The notes below the pieces were generated by a model. It made no database searches and was not told where the DNA came from. It saw only the letters and a list, made by a program, of their open reading frames with translations. Below are positions 36,007 through 46,951 of a stretch of DNA of 51,773 nt, piece by piece. The DNA lies in assembly GCF_000525915.1 (NCBI RefSeq), contig NZ_AODH01000044.1, forward strand, positions 1-51,773. The letters are read 5' to 3'. Source of the stretch: Brochothrix campestris FSL F6-1037 (GTDB lineage: Bacteria; Bacillota; Bacilli; Lactobacillales; Listeriaceae). Numbering within the stretch: the first letter of the stretch is position 1; each line of letters opens with the position of its first letter. A program made the position numbers and the translations under genes.

Positions 36007-37086
36007 ATGACAATTAAGGTGAAAGCAAGTTTAGGTGAGTTACAGGCATACAAGCCTGGTAAACCAATTGAAGAAGTACAACAGGAATTAGGGTTGGAGA
36101 CGATTACCAAACTAGCCTCGAATGAAAACCCGTTTGGTTGTTCGGCACAGGTGAAAGTCGCAGCGACAAAGGCCTTAAACGAGACGGCATTATACCCTGA
36201 TGGTTACGCGGCTGAATTACGGTCTGAGTTGGCGGCGTTTTATGCAGTCAAACCGCATCAACTTGTAATTGGAGCTGGTCTCGACGAAGTAATCCAGATT
36301 GTCAGCCGCACGCTCCTCGTTGCAGGCGATAATATTGTGCAGGCAACGCCGACCTTTTCACAATATGCATTGCATGCGAACATCGAAGGGGTAACCGTTA
36401 AAGAAGTACCGGTCAATGAAGCGGGTGAACATGATTTAGACGCGATGTTGGCGGCTGTTGATGCTAACACTAAAATTTTATGGTTATGCAACCCTAATAA
36501 TCCAACGGGTACGTATTTTAATGCGATGGCCTTAGACCGTTTGTTGACAGCAGTGCCGGCCGAGGTATTGGTCATTCTCGACGAGGCTTATGCTGAATAT
36601 GTTGTGGCCGACGACTTCCCTGATTCGATGCCTTTGATTGAACGTTTCGATAATGTAATGGTCATGCGTACTTTCTCGAAAGCGTATGGCATTGCCGCAT
36701 TACGAATTGGTTTTGCCGCGTGTTCAGCGGCCGTTTGTGCTAAATTAAACATCGTTCGTCTCCCGTTCAATACGTCACGTGTTGCTCAAGCGGCAGCCGT
36801 TGCCGCGTTAGCCGATCAGAAATTCATTGCAGACTGCCAGACGGCAAATCGTGCTGGCTTAGCGCAGTGGGTCAACTATCTCGAAGCAAAAGGGTTTGCG
36901 TATTATCCCTCACAAGCAAACTTTATCTTTTTTAAGATTGGTCAAGCAACGGCACCTGTTTTTGATGCGTTGTTGGCAAAAGGTTTTATTGTGCGAGCAG
37001 GTTTACGTCCTGAGTGGTTACGTGTGACCATCGGGAGCGAAAGTGAAAATGCAGGCTGTATTGCGGCGCTTGAAGCGGTTTTGTAA
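36007..37086 (+). CDS. hisC: HisC, histidinol-phosphate aminotransferase
   Basis: A 359-residue class I/II PLP aminotransferase with LASNENPFG, YPDGYAAELRSELA, NPNNPTGTYF, DEAYAEYV, the PLP Lys in RTFSKAYGIAALRIG and the C-terminal RPEWLRVTIGSESEN. It transaminates imidazoleacetol phosphate. It is last in the operon, 25 bases after hisE behind AGAGGAGTG. Confidence 0.94.
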   Translation: MTIKVKASLGELQAYKPGKPIEEVQQELGLETITKLASNENPFGCSAQVKVAATKALNETALYPDGYAAELRSELAAFYAVKPHQLVIGAGLDEVIQIVSRTLLVAGDNIVQATPTFSQYALHANIEGVTVKEVPVNEAGEHDLDAMLAAVDANTKILWLCNPNNPTGTYFNAMALDRLLTAVPAEVLVILDEAYAEYVVADDFPDSMPLIERFDNVMVMRTFSKAYGIAALRIGFAACSAAVCAKLNIVRLPFNTSRVAQAAAVAALADQKFIADCQTANRAGLAQWVNYLEAKGFAYYPSQANFIFFKIGQATAPVFDALLAKGFIVRAGLRPEWLRVTIGSESENAGCIAALEAVL

Positions 37087-37090
37087 TTAA

Positions 37091-37362
37091 GTGAAGATAA
37101 ACGCTGTTCTAGGTCGTTACGACTTACTCGCGCGTAGTGCCTAGAACGAAAGTAAAATCAACCGGTTGGAAGCATACAGCTTGGAAGAGAAATGAAGGCG
37201 ACTATTTACCGTCGCTGCCATTTTCTGAAAGGTGACAGCTTCTGGTTGATTGAACTAGAGGAAATAACAGCGTTTCTATTCAGTCTTATCATCTCGTAAA
37301 CAAAGTCACTGTCATAGCATATGAAAGATAAAGTCGTTTAATCCGACTTTGTCTAAAATCTG
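37091..37362 (+). repeat. dispersed intergenic repeat, copy 3 (longest intact copy)
   Basis: Closely matches 23530-23740 block by block, with an additional duplicated GCATACAGCTTGGAAG near 37170 and the full TTTGTCTAAAATCTG end. The internal pair TTCTAGGTC/GTGCCTAGAA near 37107-37147 can form a stem. It follows hisC directly and no gene is seen in it. Confidence 0.88.
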
Positions 37363-37365
37363 AAG

Positions 37366-37387
37366 CAACCTAATGGGTTGTTTTTTT
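37366..37387 (+). terminator. intrinsic terminator after the his operon
   Basis: CAACC at 37366-37370 pairs with GGTTG at 37376-37380 and is followed by seven T. It lies at the end of the repeat. The stem is short but the T run is clear. Confidence 0.6.
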
Positions 37388-37545
37388 GATGTTAAGGATA
37401 ATCGACCAATTTGTACAATTCTAACGGAGTAATTTTACTTTTCCATATTGATGTTTGGTATAACGTCCAATAGTTGATATAATATACACATGAACAGGGT
37501 AACTTAGGGGTTATTACCTGCGTTAAAAAAAGGGGAGGGTCGCCA

Positions 37546-39874
37546 ATGATTAATCCTAGCGAATTTCCAGGTCTTTCTACAGCAGAGGTAGAAGAACGTC
37601 GTGTACGTGGCGATGTTAATGAACTGTTGCAGCCAACCACTCGTAGTTTAAAACAAATACTGTTAGAAAATAGTTTAACGTTATTCAACTTCATCAATTT
37701 AGTGATCGGTGGTTTTATTATTTATACGGGGAGTTTTAAAAACCTTCTCTTTCTAGGTGTTATTCTCTTTAACACCGCGATTGGTATCTTTCAAGAACTG
37801 CGGGCGAAAAAAAAACATCGATCAGTTAATGCTGCTCAATCAAGCGAAAGTCAACGTTATTCGCAATGCTCAGTCGCAAGAAATCGCTCAGGATGAGGTC
37901 GTTAAAAATGATTTGATTGCCATTAAACGTGGACAACAAATTTGTGTGGATGGCATTGTTACATATACACGTGGGTTTGAATGCGATGAATCACAGTTAA
38001 CTGGAGAAGCCGATCCAATCATTAAAACGGTGGGGGATATTGTATACTCCGGCAGTTATGTTGTCAGTGGTACCGCTCTGATTGAGGCGACACATGTTGG
38101 GCAAGAAAGCTATGTTGCCAAGCTGACGTTAGCAGCAAAACAATCAAAAAGCATCTATAGCGAACTGATACGGACGATGAAACAAATTATTCGGGTGTTG
38201 AGTTTCGGCATTATTCCGATTGGCGCATTATTATTCATGACGAGTATCTTTACTAAAACAGAACTCAATCAAGCCATTTTAGGCACTTCTGCAGCGGTGC
38301 TGGGCATGATTCCTGAAGGGTTAATCTTATTGACGTCGGTGGCGCTTGCCTTAGGTGTCGTGCGATTAACGCGGAAACGAGTGCTCGTTAAAACGATGGG
38401 GTCAATTGAGACGCTCGCTCGAGTGGATATTTTATGCCTTGATAAAACAGGAACACTCACAAGCGGTGAATTGCAGGTGAAAACAATTAAACCGGGGGAT
38501 GATATCTCACTTGATACGTTAAAAGCCACCGTTGGTCAAGTTGCGCATGACCTCAATGAGGACAATGCGACTGGTCTCGCTTTAATGTCTCATTTTAAAG
38601 CGACGGCTGACTGGGGTGAACCACAACAAATTATTGCGTTTTCGTCGGCTCGTAAATGGTCAGCGGTGAGTTATCAAGGAGCTAGTTTTGTTATTGGTGC
38701 ACCGGAATATATCTTTAATTCATTTACTTCGGAACAGTCCCAAGCGATGACAGCTGCCACTCACCAAGGATTACGGGTGTTAGCCGTTGCGAAATCGTCT
38801 GAAACACTTGTAGGCCACCAATTGCCAACACAGTTGCAATTGCTTGGTTTACTCTATCTAGAAGACGACATCCGCGCAGAGGCACCCCAAACGTTAGCGT
38901 ATTTTAAAGCGGAAAAAGTCGATATTTGTATAATTTCGGGTGATCACCCGCAAACTGTCAGTCAAATTGCAAAACGCGCAGGCGTTGATAATGTGAGCGA
39001 AACAGTTGATATGAGTAAACTCCCTGTTGAGACAGATTATCAGCAACTGGTCGAAAAAAATCGGATTTATGGCCGGGTAAGCCCTGAGCAAAAACGATTA
39101 TTAGTTGAAGCGTTACAAGCAAATGGTCACACTGTCGGGATGACCGGAGATGGTGTCAATGACATTCTAGCGTTAAAACAAGCCGATTGTAGTATTGTGA
39201 TGGCCAACGGGAGTGATGCAGCCAAAGGGATTTCTAACTTTGTATTGCTGGATTCGAATTTTGATGCAATGGTTGGCGTTGTCCTTGAAGGGCGAAAGGT
39301 CGTTAATAACATTCAACGAGTGGCTTCACTCTATTTGACAAAAACAATCTATTCGATTGTGTTGGCGCTCTTGTTTATTTTTATTTCCTCACCTTATCCG
39401 TTTCAACCGATTCAATTAAGTCCCATTAGTACCTTGACTGTCGGGATTCCATCCTTTTTATTAGCACTCCGTCCTAACGTGGCCCCTTTAAAAGGTCGCT
39501 TCTTACGCAATGTGCTTGAACCAGCTTTGGCAAGTGGACTAAGTGTTGTGCTTTATGCGATGATTATCTTAGTCGTCGGTCAGCAGCTGAATTGGTCCTA
39601 TGCGGCTACATCAACCTTAACGGTCTGGATGACCGGAATGGTCTGTTTCATGGCGTTAAGTTATGTTGCGCGTCCGTTGAACTACCGTATTATTTTAATG
39701 ATTACAGCGCTAGCAGCGACTTTCTTGTTGTTGTTTATCTTTTTCGGCAAGCTATTCGCTTTAGAAAACCTCTTCCAAATAAAGTTAGCCCTCCTATATG
39801 TCCCATTAATGGTGACGGTGTATCCGTTATTTTACAGTTTAAAAAAGGTGATGAAACGCTTGTTGAAAAATTAA
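37546..39874 (+). CDS. Exp7-like cation-transporting P-type ATPase, frame broken at an A9 run
   Basis: The reconstructed protein of about 775 residues is a P-type ATPase with N-terminal helices, an actuator domain (SQLTGEADP), the helix motif IPEGLILLTSVALALGVVRL, the phosphorylation site CLDKTGTLT, the hinge TGDGVND and a C-terminal set of helices. It resembles the pneumococcal Exp7 group. The ion is not certain. One extra A at 37807-37815 breaks the frame after FQELRAKK; dropping it continues as NIDQLMLLNQ. A GGGGAGGG site precedes ATG 37546. It lies alone between his and ftsK. Confidence 0.85.
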
Positions 39875-39900
39875 CTAAAAGTTCGTTTAAGGCAATTTAA

Positions 39901-39955
39901 ACTACAGTGATTGGAGTAAATAAGCTCTCGACCATTTTCTGTTGATGCGTTTTTT
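39901..39955 (+). repeat. short fragment of the dispersed repeat family
   Basis: CAGTGATTGGAGTAAATAA followed by CTCTCGACCATTTTC resembles the block CAGTGATTGGAGAAAATAAC with ATCTCGACTATTTCC in the copy at 23121-23393 and, inverted, the 119-bp tandem unit. It is degenerate. Confidence 0.45.
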
Positions 39956-40005
39956 TGACATTAGACAAGGTGAGGGTTTAACTAGTGATTTCACAAAAGA
40001 TTAGA

Positions 40006-40035
40006 ACGACTACTTTGCGGGTCGTTTTTTTTTTT
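40006..40035 (+). terminator. intrinsic terminator before ftsK
   Basis: ACGAC pairs with GTCGT around a GC-containing loop near 40008-40026 and is followed by a long T run to about 40035. It ends the ATPase transcript. Confidence 0.7.
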
Positions 40036-40083
40036 GCAAACGTTTTGATGTGCAATACAATCGCTTTTGTTCAGCGGATAATA

Positions 40084-40092
40084 TGGTATAAT
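40084..40092 (+). promoter_or_regulatory. extended -10 promoter of ftsK
   Basis: TGGTATAAT (TG-n-TATAAT) lies 49 bases upstream of the TTG start at 40141. TTGTTC at 40067 is too close to be a standard -35. Confidence 0.6.
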
Positions 40093-40140
40093 GAGGAGTA
40101 AATATTAGTGTAGTTATTATGATAGAAGAAGGTGACCAAT

Positions 40141-42444
40141 TTGGTTCAACAGCGCACGCAACGAAAGAAAGCGTCAAAACGCAGCACGAATAAAAAAAAA
40201 GAAGGTTATGGATTTGAATAAAATGCCCCTACGTTTCGAAACGGTAGGATTATCTTAATTATATTGGTAGTTTTTAGTATCGGACAGTTCGGCTTTGTCG
40301 GACGCTTTTTATTTGAAGGGGCAGTTATCTTAACAGGTACATTTGCCCATGTTACCCTGGTTTTCCTCGCACTTTTAGGTATTCATTTTATTGTAAAACG
40401 ACAATGGCCAGCCCTTTTTAAGGCTCATTTTATCGGACTCTTTCTAATCATATTTGCAGTGATGATTAGTTATCATACCGCGATTGTGACACCAAAAATT
40501 GTCGGTGATGTAAATATTCTTCAAATTAGCACACAACAAGTTAATTTATATCGACTAGACGAACTTTCACTCTTTCAAGTAGGTGGTGGCTTTGTGGCGG
40601 CATTACTCGTCACGCTCACTTACTTTTTATTTGGTGCAATCGGAACATACCTGTTAGTAGGCTTAGTCTTGATTGAAGGTGTGTTATTGCTAACTGATCA
40701 TTCTCCGCGTGACGTCTTGCGATTCATCGTCAAATGGGTGTCAGGTTATGTCAAACAATGGCGCAATGCAGCCAACGTTTCCAAATCTGTCTCGCAACCA
40801 CGTGTTCCAAAAGTGGCTTCAAATGAGCAAGATGATAAAGGAGCCGTCAATGAGCATGTTTCAGAGCCGCCACGGATAAAAACATTCAACGAGAATGAAA
40901 CGCCACAACGCCCCTTGCCTGATATGCGTCCAACGCCTGCCACTACAGAAGCAACAACAGATCCTGTTTTAGCAGAACCGACTGCGGCTGATAGTTTTAA
41001 TTTGCCACAAGTCGAAACTGACTATCAGTTGCCAAGTACGACCTTATTGAATCCGACTAAATTTGTTGATCAAAGTGACGAGAAACGACAAATTAATGAG
41101 AATATCAAAGTGTTGGAAGCAACGTTCCAAAGTTTCGGTGTTGATGCGAAGGTAACAGAAGTCCACCTTGGCCCAGCAGTGACAGAGTATGAAGTGCAAC
41201 CGGCAGTGGGCGTGAAAGTGAGTAAAATCGTTAATTTAACAGATGATATCGCCCTTGCTTTAGCTGCAAAAGAAGTCCGTATTCAAGCGCCAATCCCTGG
41301 TAAATCAGTCATCGGGATTGAAGTCCCCAACCAAAATGTCGCGATGGTGACCTTACGTGAGATTTTAGAAGATAACCCGAAAAACAATCCAGCTGAAAAA
41401 TTGCAGTTTGCTTTAGGCCGTGATATCTCAGGCGAGGCTGTCATGGCACGTCTCAATAAAATGCCTCATTTACTCGTGGCAGGTGCAACCGGGAGCGGGA
41501 AGTCTGTTTGTATAAACTCGATCATCACGAGTATTTTATTAAAGGCGAAACCACATGAAGTCAAAATGATGTTAATCGATCCGAAAATGGTCGAACTGAG
41601 TGTCTACAATGGCGTACCACATTTATTGACGCCAGTTGTTACCAATCCTAAAAAAGCTGCGCAAGCCTTACAAAAGGTTGTTGGTGAAATGGAACGGCGC
41701 TACGATTTGTTCTCACACTATGGTGTGCGCAACATCGAAGGTTATAATGAAATTGTAGCGGAACATAATGAAACAGAAACGGCAAAACAAGTGCCATTGC
41801 CATATATTGTAACAATAGTTGATGAGTTAGCTGATTTAATGTTAGTGGCTTCAAATGATGTTGAAAGTGCGATTATGCGCATTACACAAATGGGCCGTGC
41901 CTCAGGCATTCATATGATTGTTGCCACTCAACGTCCGTCAGTCGACGTTATTACTGGTGTTATTAAAGCAAATATTCCTGCCCGGATTTCATTCGCGGTA
42001 TCGTCGTCGATTGATTCACGTACGATTTTGGATATGTCCGGCGGTGAAAAATTACTCGGCATGGGTGACATGCTCTTTAAAACAGCTGATGCGTCGAAGC
42101 CAACCCGAATTCAAGGGGCATTTTTATCCGATCAAGAAGTCGAGACAATCGTAGACGCCTGCATCGAACAACAAAAAGCACAGTATCAGGAAGAAATGAT
42201 TCCCGACGAAATAGATGCCAATCAAGCAGAGCCGGATGACGAATTATTCGATGAGGCTGTTCAAATGTTTATTAAGCAACAAGCGGCTTCGGTCTCAATG
42301 TTGCAACGCAAGTTTAAAATCGGCTATAACCGTGCCGCTCGCATCGTTGATGAAATGGAAAATCGTGGTATTGTTGGTCCACATGAAGGTAGTAAACCAC
42401 GACGTGTCAATGTAACCGAATGGCCCATTCAAGAGCAAGTGTAA
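40141..42444 (+). CDS. ftsK: FtsK/SpoIIIE DNA translocase with an in-frame TAA at codon 27
   Basis: Read through from TTG 40141 (AAGGTGA site), the gene encodes 767 residues. It has a basic N-terminus, about four membrane helices, a Pro/Glu-rich linker, the motor domain with Walker A GATGSGKS and Walker [13 protein letters not shown], and a C-terminal winged-helix gamma domain ([21 protein letters not shown]) that reads KOPS-like sequences. A TAA at 40219-40221 interrupts this frame. A CAA there would restore it without any shift. Translation might restart at TTG 40264, losing the start of the first helix. The protein segregates chromosome ends at the division septum. Confidence 0.85.
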
Positions 42445-42455
42445 AGGAGATTGAC

Positions 42456-43712
42456 ATGACGAAACAAATCCCAATCCTAATTAACGGCTACCCTGTTTTG
42501 CTACAACAAACGACACAATTTAATCAGATTACAGTCACGTGGCATTTTAAAGCGCCACTCGAACGTGAGACGTTGACAAAACGTTCCTTACTTGCCAACT
42601 GGTTAGGTCTTAGCTTAAAGTATTCGACCTTATCGGCCTTTCAACAGAGACTTTCGTATTTATATGGGGCAGCTTTAGATGCTACCGTCGAAAAAAGTGG
42701 GAACTGTCATTTGATTCATTGTACGTTAACCTATGCTAACCCTTCATTAATAGCGGATGAAACATTTGAAGAAGATGTTTGGTGCTTTTTACAGGACACC
42801 TTATTTCAACCGTTATTTACTGAAAACGAACGAACAACGGCTTTGTTTGAACGCGAAAAAGAGACGTTAAGCAATCGTTTTGAAATGATTAAAGAGGATC
42901 CGGGTGACTTAGCCTTGGAGCAAGTGCTGCAGACGGCCTTTGAAAACGATACATACCGCTACCATACGATCGGTGTTAAAGAAGATATCGCGGATTTAAC
43001 ATTAACTGATATTGCCGAAACACACCGTGAAATGCTGACGATTGATGAGCAGTTAATTACAGTCACGGGGGATGTCTCACTACCGATGATTACGAAACAC
43101 TTAATGAAGTTCCCACATGGGCAGGCGAAAACAGTGAGGCCGCTAACTTTTAGCGACAGTAAGTTAACACCCCTCGGAGAACAAAAGCAGACTCATGATG
43201 TCTCACAAGCGAAGGTAATTATAATGTATCAAGTACCGCGCATATGTTCACAACGCGACCGTGTGCGGTTACAACTAGGCTACTACATTTGGGCAGTCGA
43301 TAGTCATTCACGTCTTTTCAATGAAGTGCGCGAAAAAGCACAGTTAGCCTATGACATTTACGGCAGTCTCAATGTTACGAAACAGTTGGCCTATGCAGTT
43401 GCTGGTGTTGACGACGACGCGGTTGAACAAGCGCTAGAAACGATGAAACTACAACAACGGCAAATGGCAGAAAACATCCAATTATCTGAATTAGAACTGG
43501 CAAAGACGGCTTTGTGGCATGACCTACAGTTAGAACTAGACGATGTTGAAAGTGTAAATGACATTGCTTTTTCACGGCAATTACTGCCTTATACGATGAC
43601 GTTAGCACAATGGCAGGCTGAGCTCGGAACAATCACGCCAGCAGATATCACAAATTTAATGAATCAATGGCAGTATAAAGGCAGTTTCTGCCTAACTAAA
43701 AAGGAGTACTAA
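42456..43712 (+). CDS. M16-family peptidase homologue, YmfF-like, lacking the metal motif
   Basis: A 418-residue protein of the insulinase fold. At the place of the HxxEH motif it has no zinc ligands, as expected for the non-catalytic partner (YmfF). The C-terminal half carries YQVPRICSQRDRVRLQLGYYIWAVDSHSRLFNEVREKAQLAYDIYGS, matching the M16 substrate-binding repeat. I chose ATG 42456 because AAAGGAG lies just upstream. It is two bases from the ymfH-like gene, so the two probably form a heterodimer. Confidence 0.88.
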   Translation: MTKQIPILINGYPVLLQQTTQFNQITVTWHFKAPLERETLTKRSLLANWLGLSLKYSTLSAFQQRLSYLYGAALDATVEKSGNCHLIHCTLTYANPSLIADETFEEDVWCFLQDTLFQPLFTENERTTALFEREKETLSNRFEMIKEDPGDLALEQVLQTAFENDTYRYHTIGVKEDIADLTLTDIAETHREMLTIDEQLITVTGDVSLPMITKHLMKFPHGQAKTVRPLTFSDSKLTPLGEQKQTHDVSQAKVIIMYQVPRICSQRDRVRLQLGYYIWAVDSHSRLFNEVREKAQLAYDIYGSLNVTKQLAYAVAGVDDDAVEQALETMKLQQRQMAENIQLSELELAKTALWHDLQLELDDVESVNDIAFSRQLLPYTMTLAQWQAELGTITPADITNLMNQWQYKGSFCLTKKEY

Positions 43713-43713
43713 T

Positions 43714-44955
43714 TTGAAAAAAGAACTTTCCAAAACACTACCTAATGGGATGAAGGTTATTTTTGTTGAGAAACCAGCGGCGCATCATAGTTATATTCAG
43801 GTCAGTGTCCCTTATGGCTCAACGACACGTTTAGAATGGCAGGGGAAACCTGTTTTAAGCGGAATGGCCCACTTCATTGAACATATGATGTTTCAGTCTA
43901 ATGAAGAAGATATTAGTAAGTTTTTCGTAGAGCGACAAGCAAGTATTAACGCCTACACAACAACGACGATGACGACTTATACTGTATTAGCAACAGGTGA
44001 CATACATCCGCTTGTTGACTACTTAGGTCAAATGTTGTTGCAACCACGGTGGACTGACGCTGATGTTGCGCATGAACGCAACATTATTTTGCAAGAGCAG
44101 GAGATGTATGAAGATGACGTCTATTCTGTTTTAACACAGATGAGTTTAACAGGGCTGTTTCCTGGGCAAGCAATGGCGGTGGATATAACCGGCTCAAAAA
44201 AAGATGTTGCGAAGATGACACTAAAACAAGTTGAGGCAGTACAAGCGATGATGTATCAACCGGAACAACTCACTTGGGTAATAACGGGTCCATTTCAAGC
44301 TGAGCAGTTATACCGCGTGATGTGTGAGCAGTCTAAAACATGGCTACGACCAACGAGGGACGGGGAAGTTGGCTATATTAGCAGTCCTGAAGTCGTACTT
44401 GATGGAAAAGGTGCAACCACAACAATGCCGATTCAGTTGCCAAAATTTGCGCTTGGACTAAAATGGCAGGCACAAAGAACACGGGGAGCGGCTTATATAA
44501 AAGCTGTCTTAACACGTCAATTGCTGACTGATGTGATTCTGAGTCCGCTATCGCAAACCTATACTCGTCTATACGCAGAAGGTATCATTGATGAATCGTT
44601 TAGCAGTCATTTTGTATATGAAGATGCCTATTCTTATTTATTGCTAATGGGTACTGGTGATGAAAAAAGTGTTCGTGCGCTAACTGCGAGCTTAACAATG
44701 TCTGCAATTAAGAACTGTTTCGATCCATACGTGTTTGACTGCGCAAAACGTGAATTAATCGGCACATTAGTTACAATGACTGATGATTATGAAGCCTACA
44801 GTGAGTGGTTGGTTGAAAATCAATTGAAAGAGGCTGATGCTGCGATTTTTTTAACAATTATCAGACAAATCTCATTAAATGATTTAACAATTTTAGCCGA
44901 GGAGTTGTTCGGGAATCCTACACCGTTACTCTTTATGATAAAAGGACAAAAATAG
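43714..44955 (+). CDS. M16-family zinc peptidase, YmfH-like
   Basis: A 413-residue M16 protease with the inverted zinc motif HFIEH (in MAHFIEHMMFQ) and a downstream Glu in HERNIILQEQEMYEDD. The start is TTG at 43714, 8 bases after AAGGAG. It is the catalytic partner of the preceding protein. In Bacilli this pair sits between ftsK and rodZ, as here. Peptide or pheromone processing has been proposed for relatives, but the substrate is not known here. Confidence 0.88.
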   Translation: MKKELSKTLPNGMKVIFVEKPAAHHSYIQVSVPYGSTTRLEWQGKPVLSGMAHFIEHMMFQSNEEDISKFFVERQASINAYTTTTMTTYTVLATGDIHPLVDYLGQMLLQPRWTDADVAHERNIILQEQEMYEDDVYSVLTQMSLTGLFPGQAMAVDITGSKKDVAKMTLKQVEAVQAMMYQPEQLTWVITGPFQAEQLYRVMCEQSKTWLRPTRDGEVGYISSPEVVLDGKGATTTMPIQLPKFALGLKWQAQRTRGAAYIKAVLTRQLLTDVILSPLSQTYTRLYAEGIIDESFSSHFVYEDAYSYLLLMGTGDEKSVRALTASLTMSAIKNCFDPYVFDCAKRELIGTLVTMTDDYEAYSEWLVENQLKEADAAIFLTIIRQISLNDLTILAEELFGNPTPLLFMIKGQK

Positions 44956-45403
44956 TCGCGTTTAAATTAACTTAAAAGTGACAAGAACAAGCGGACGTGC
45001 TAAAATATAGACAGTGCAATTTTTAGATAAAATGCTAGTTTATCAAGGTGAAATATACTTTTTTAAGATCAGTATTGAAAAAGATACAATCGAAAACAAG
45101 TGAATTTAAGTGGATGAATTATTCGTACATATAAATCGATTGAAGCTGATTGTTTGAAATTAACTTTAATGAAAAATGATTGAAAACGTATGGAAAAGAT
45201 ACGAGATTGAGCTTAACGAAAGCAACTCCCTCTGTCTTTGCATTGTCGTTGAAAATTGTCAGATTGAACGATTTAGCTCGTTTATCAACAACGGAATGTC
45301 TAACTGTAATTACTCGATTAAGTGCGGTAAGTAAGTTATACTTGCGTTAGATAAGGCAAGCTGGAGAGATTTAAAAATAACGAAGCTATGGCAGGTGAAA
45401 AGT
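44956..45403. other. 448-base gap without a recognised gene
   Basis: This AT-rich stretch has only short open frames on either strand and no clear promoter, repeat or terminator. In several Bacilli an SDR reductase gene (ymfI) lies between ymfH and the rodZ-like gene, but no remnant of it can be recognised by eye. Confidence 0.5.
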
Positions 45404-46254
45404 ATGAGTGAGCTAGGGAGTTTATTGAAACAGAATCGTAAAGAAAAAGGCATGTCTTTGGACGAATTACAGCAAAAAAACAAAAAATCCAAAAACGCTA
45501 TTTAGAAGCAATTGAACGCGGTAAGTTCGATGTTTTACCAGGAGACTTTTATACGCGCGCATTCATACGTACGTATGCTGAAGTTGTTGGCTTAAACGCG
45601 GATGAGGCTATGACGTTGTACCGTGCAGAAGTGCCTGTTAAGGAAGCGGCGGTCGAAGAAGTGACACGCGCAAACAATCAAAAAGAACCACGTGAATTAC
45701 CAGTTTTCTTATTAGGCAAAGGTTTCAAACTGATTGTTGTGGCATTAATTGTGCTGGTTATCGGTGGGATTTGGCTGATGATGTATGTTAAAGGGAATAA
45801 CTCGGATGATGCCGTTGTTGATCAAACACCTGCAACAAGTGTTTCAATCGATGAGGCAACTAAAACAAAAGAGTCCTCTAAAACGGAACAATCAGCATCA
45901 AAGGAAAAGTCAACTGATGAAAAAACAGATAAAGTGACGATTACAGCACCTGAAGCTAATTCTGGTTCGATGAATTACGTTGTCGAGGCAGCTAGTGTTG
46001 ATGAATTGACGATGACGATTGAAGCTACAGGTGGCGATAGCTGGAATTCAATTACAACCAACACCGGTGAAGCTGTCGAGAGTGGGCTATTAGCGGCTGG
46101 CGATAAAAAAGAAATTAAATTAGTAAAACCAACTAACTTAAATGTAACAATTGGTAATTCGCAAGGCTTGAATATGAGCATTAATGATGAGAAACTTGAG
46201 TTTGCAACAGATGCCATAACACAAAACATCACGATTGAATTCAAGCAAAAATAA
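45404..46254 (+). CDS. RodZ/YmfM-like cytoskeletal protein, frame broken by two A-run insertions
   Basis: With one A removed from each of two runs (A7 at 45474-45480, A6 at 45482-45487), the gene encodes about 282 residues. It has an N-terminal helix-turn-helix (LGSLLKQNRKEKGMSLDELQQ, then RYLEAIERGKFDVLPGDFYTRAFIRTYAEVVGL), a single membrane helix (FKLIVVALIVLVIGGIWLMMYV), a Ser/Lys/Glu-rich linker and a C-terminal beta domain. This is the RodZ layout, which links the MreB cytoskeleton to the cell wall machinery. As given the frame stops at codon 34. It precedes pgsA, as in other Bacilli. Confidence 0.82.
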
Positions 46255-46308
46255 CTGTGAGGAGTGGCTATCTCTAACGTCACTCCTTTTTCAAAGGAGA
46301 AAATTATA

Positions 46309-46890
46309 ATGAATATTCCCAATCAATTGACCGTTCTACGTATTTTTCTGATTCCGATTTTTTTACTGCTTTTTTTAATACCATTTAATTGGGGAGAGTT
46401 TACTGTTTTAGGTGCAACAATTACAGTCGCACATTTAATTGCAACCATCGTCTTTATTGTTGCGTCGATTACAGATTGGTTAGATGGCTACTTAGCACGT
46501 AAATACAATCTTGTAACTAACTTTGGTAAGTTTGCTGATCCATTAGCTGATAAGTTGCTCGTCATGGCCGCTTTTATCGCATTAGTCGGTGCCGACATCA
46601 TTCCATCATGGGCAGTGGTAATTATTGTCTCACGTGAATTAGCAATTACTGGTTTACGTCTGTTGTTAGCTGAAGGTGGCGAAGTGAATGCCGCCAACAT
46701 GTTGGGTAAAATAAAAACGTTCACCCAATTAATTGCCATCCCATTATTAATGCTCAGTAATTTTCCGTTTGCAGCAACAGGTATTCGAGTTGATTTAATC
46801 ATTTTTTATGTCTGTGTATTCTTTACAGTTTTATCGGGCGTTAACTATTTTTATCAAAACCGTCATGTGTTTAGCGATGGTTTTAAATAA
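46309..46890 (+). CDS. pgsA: PgsA, CDP-diacylglycerol-glycerol-3-phosphate 3-phosphatidyltransferase
   Basis: A 193-residue membrane enzyme with the CDP-alcohol phosphotransferase motif (DWLDGYLARKYNLV then FGKFADPLADK) and several hydrophobic helices. It makes phosphatidylglycerol phosphate. I chose ATG 46309 after AAAGGAG; the earlier in-frame ATG overlaps that site and adds polar residues. It sits 54 bases after rodZ. Confidence 0.95.
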   Translation: MNIPNQLTVLRIFLIPIFLLLFLIPFNWGEFTVLGATITVAHLIATIVFIVASITDWLDGYLARKYNLVTNFGKFADPLADKLLVMAAFIALVGADIIPSWAVVIIVSRELAITGLRLLLAEGGEVNAANMLGKIKTFTQLIAIPLLMLSNFPFAATGIRVDLIIFYVCVFFTVLSGVNYFYQNRHVFSDGFK

Positions 46891-46951
46891 GTCAGTTATT
46901 CGTATTTCTGTTACAAACGACGAAGGATAACAGTGTTCTTCTTTAGTCTCA

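Noticed and set aside
40037-40050. cre site upstream of ftsK (TGCAAACGTTTTGA)
   Set aside because: It matches only 12 of 14 consensus positions and precedes a housekeeping gene.
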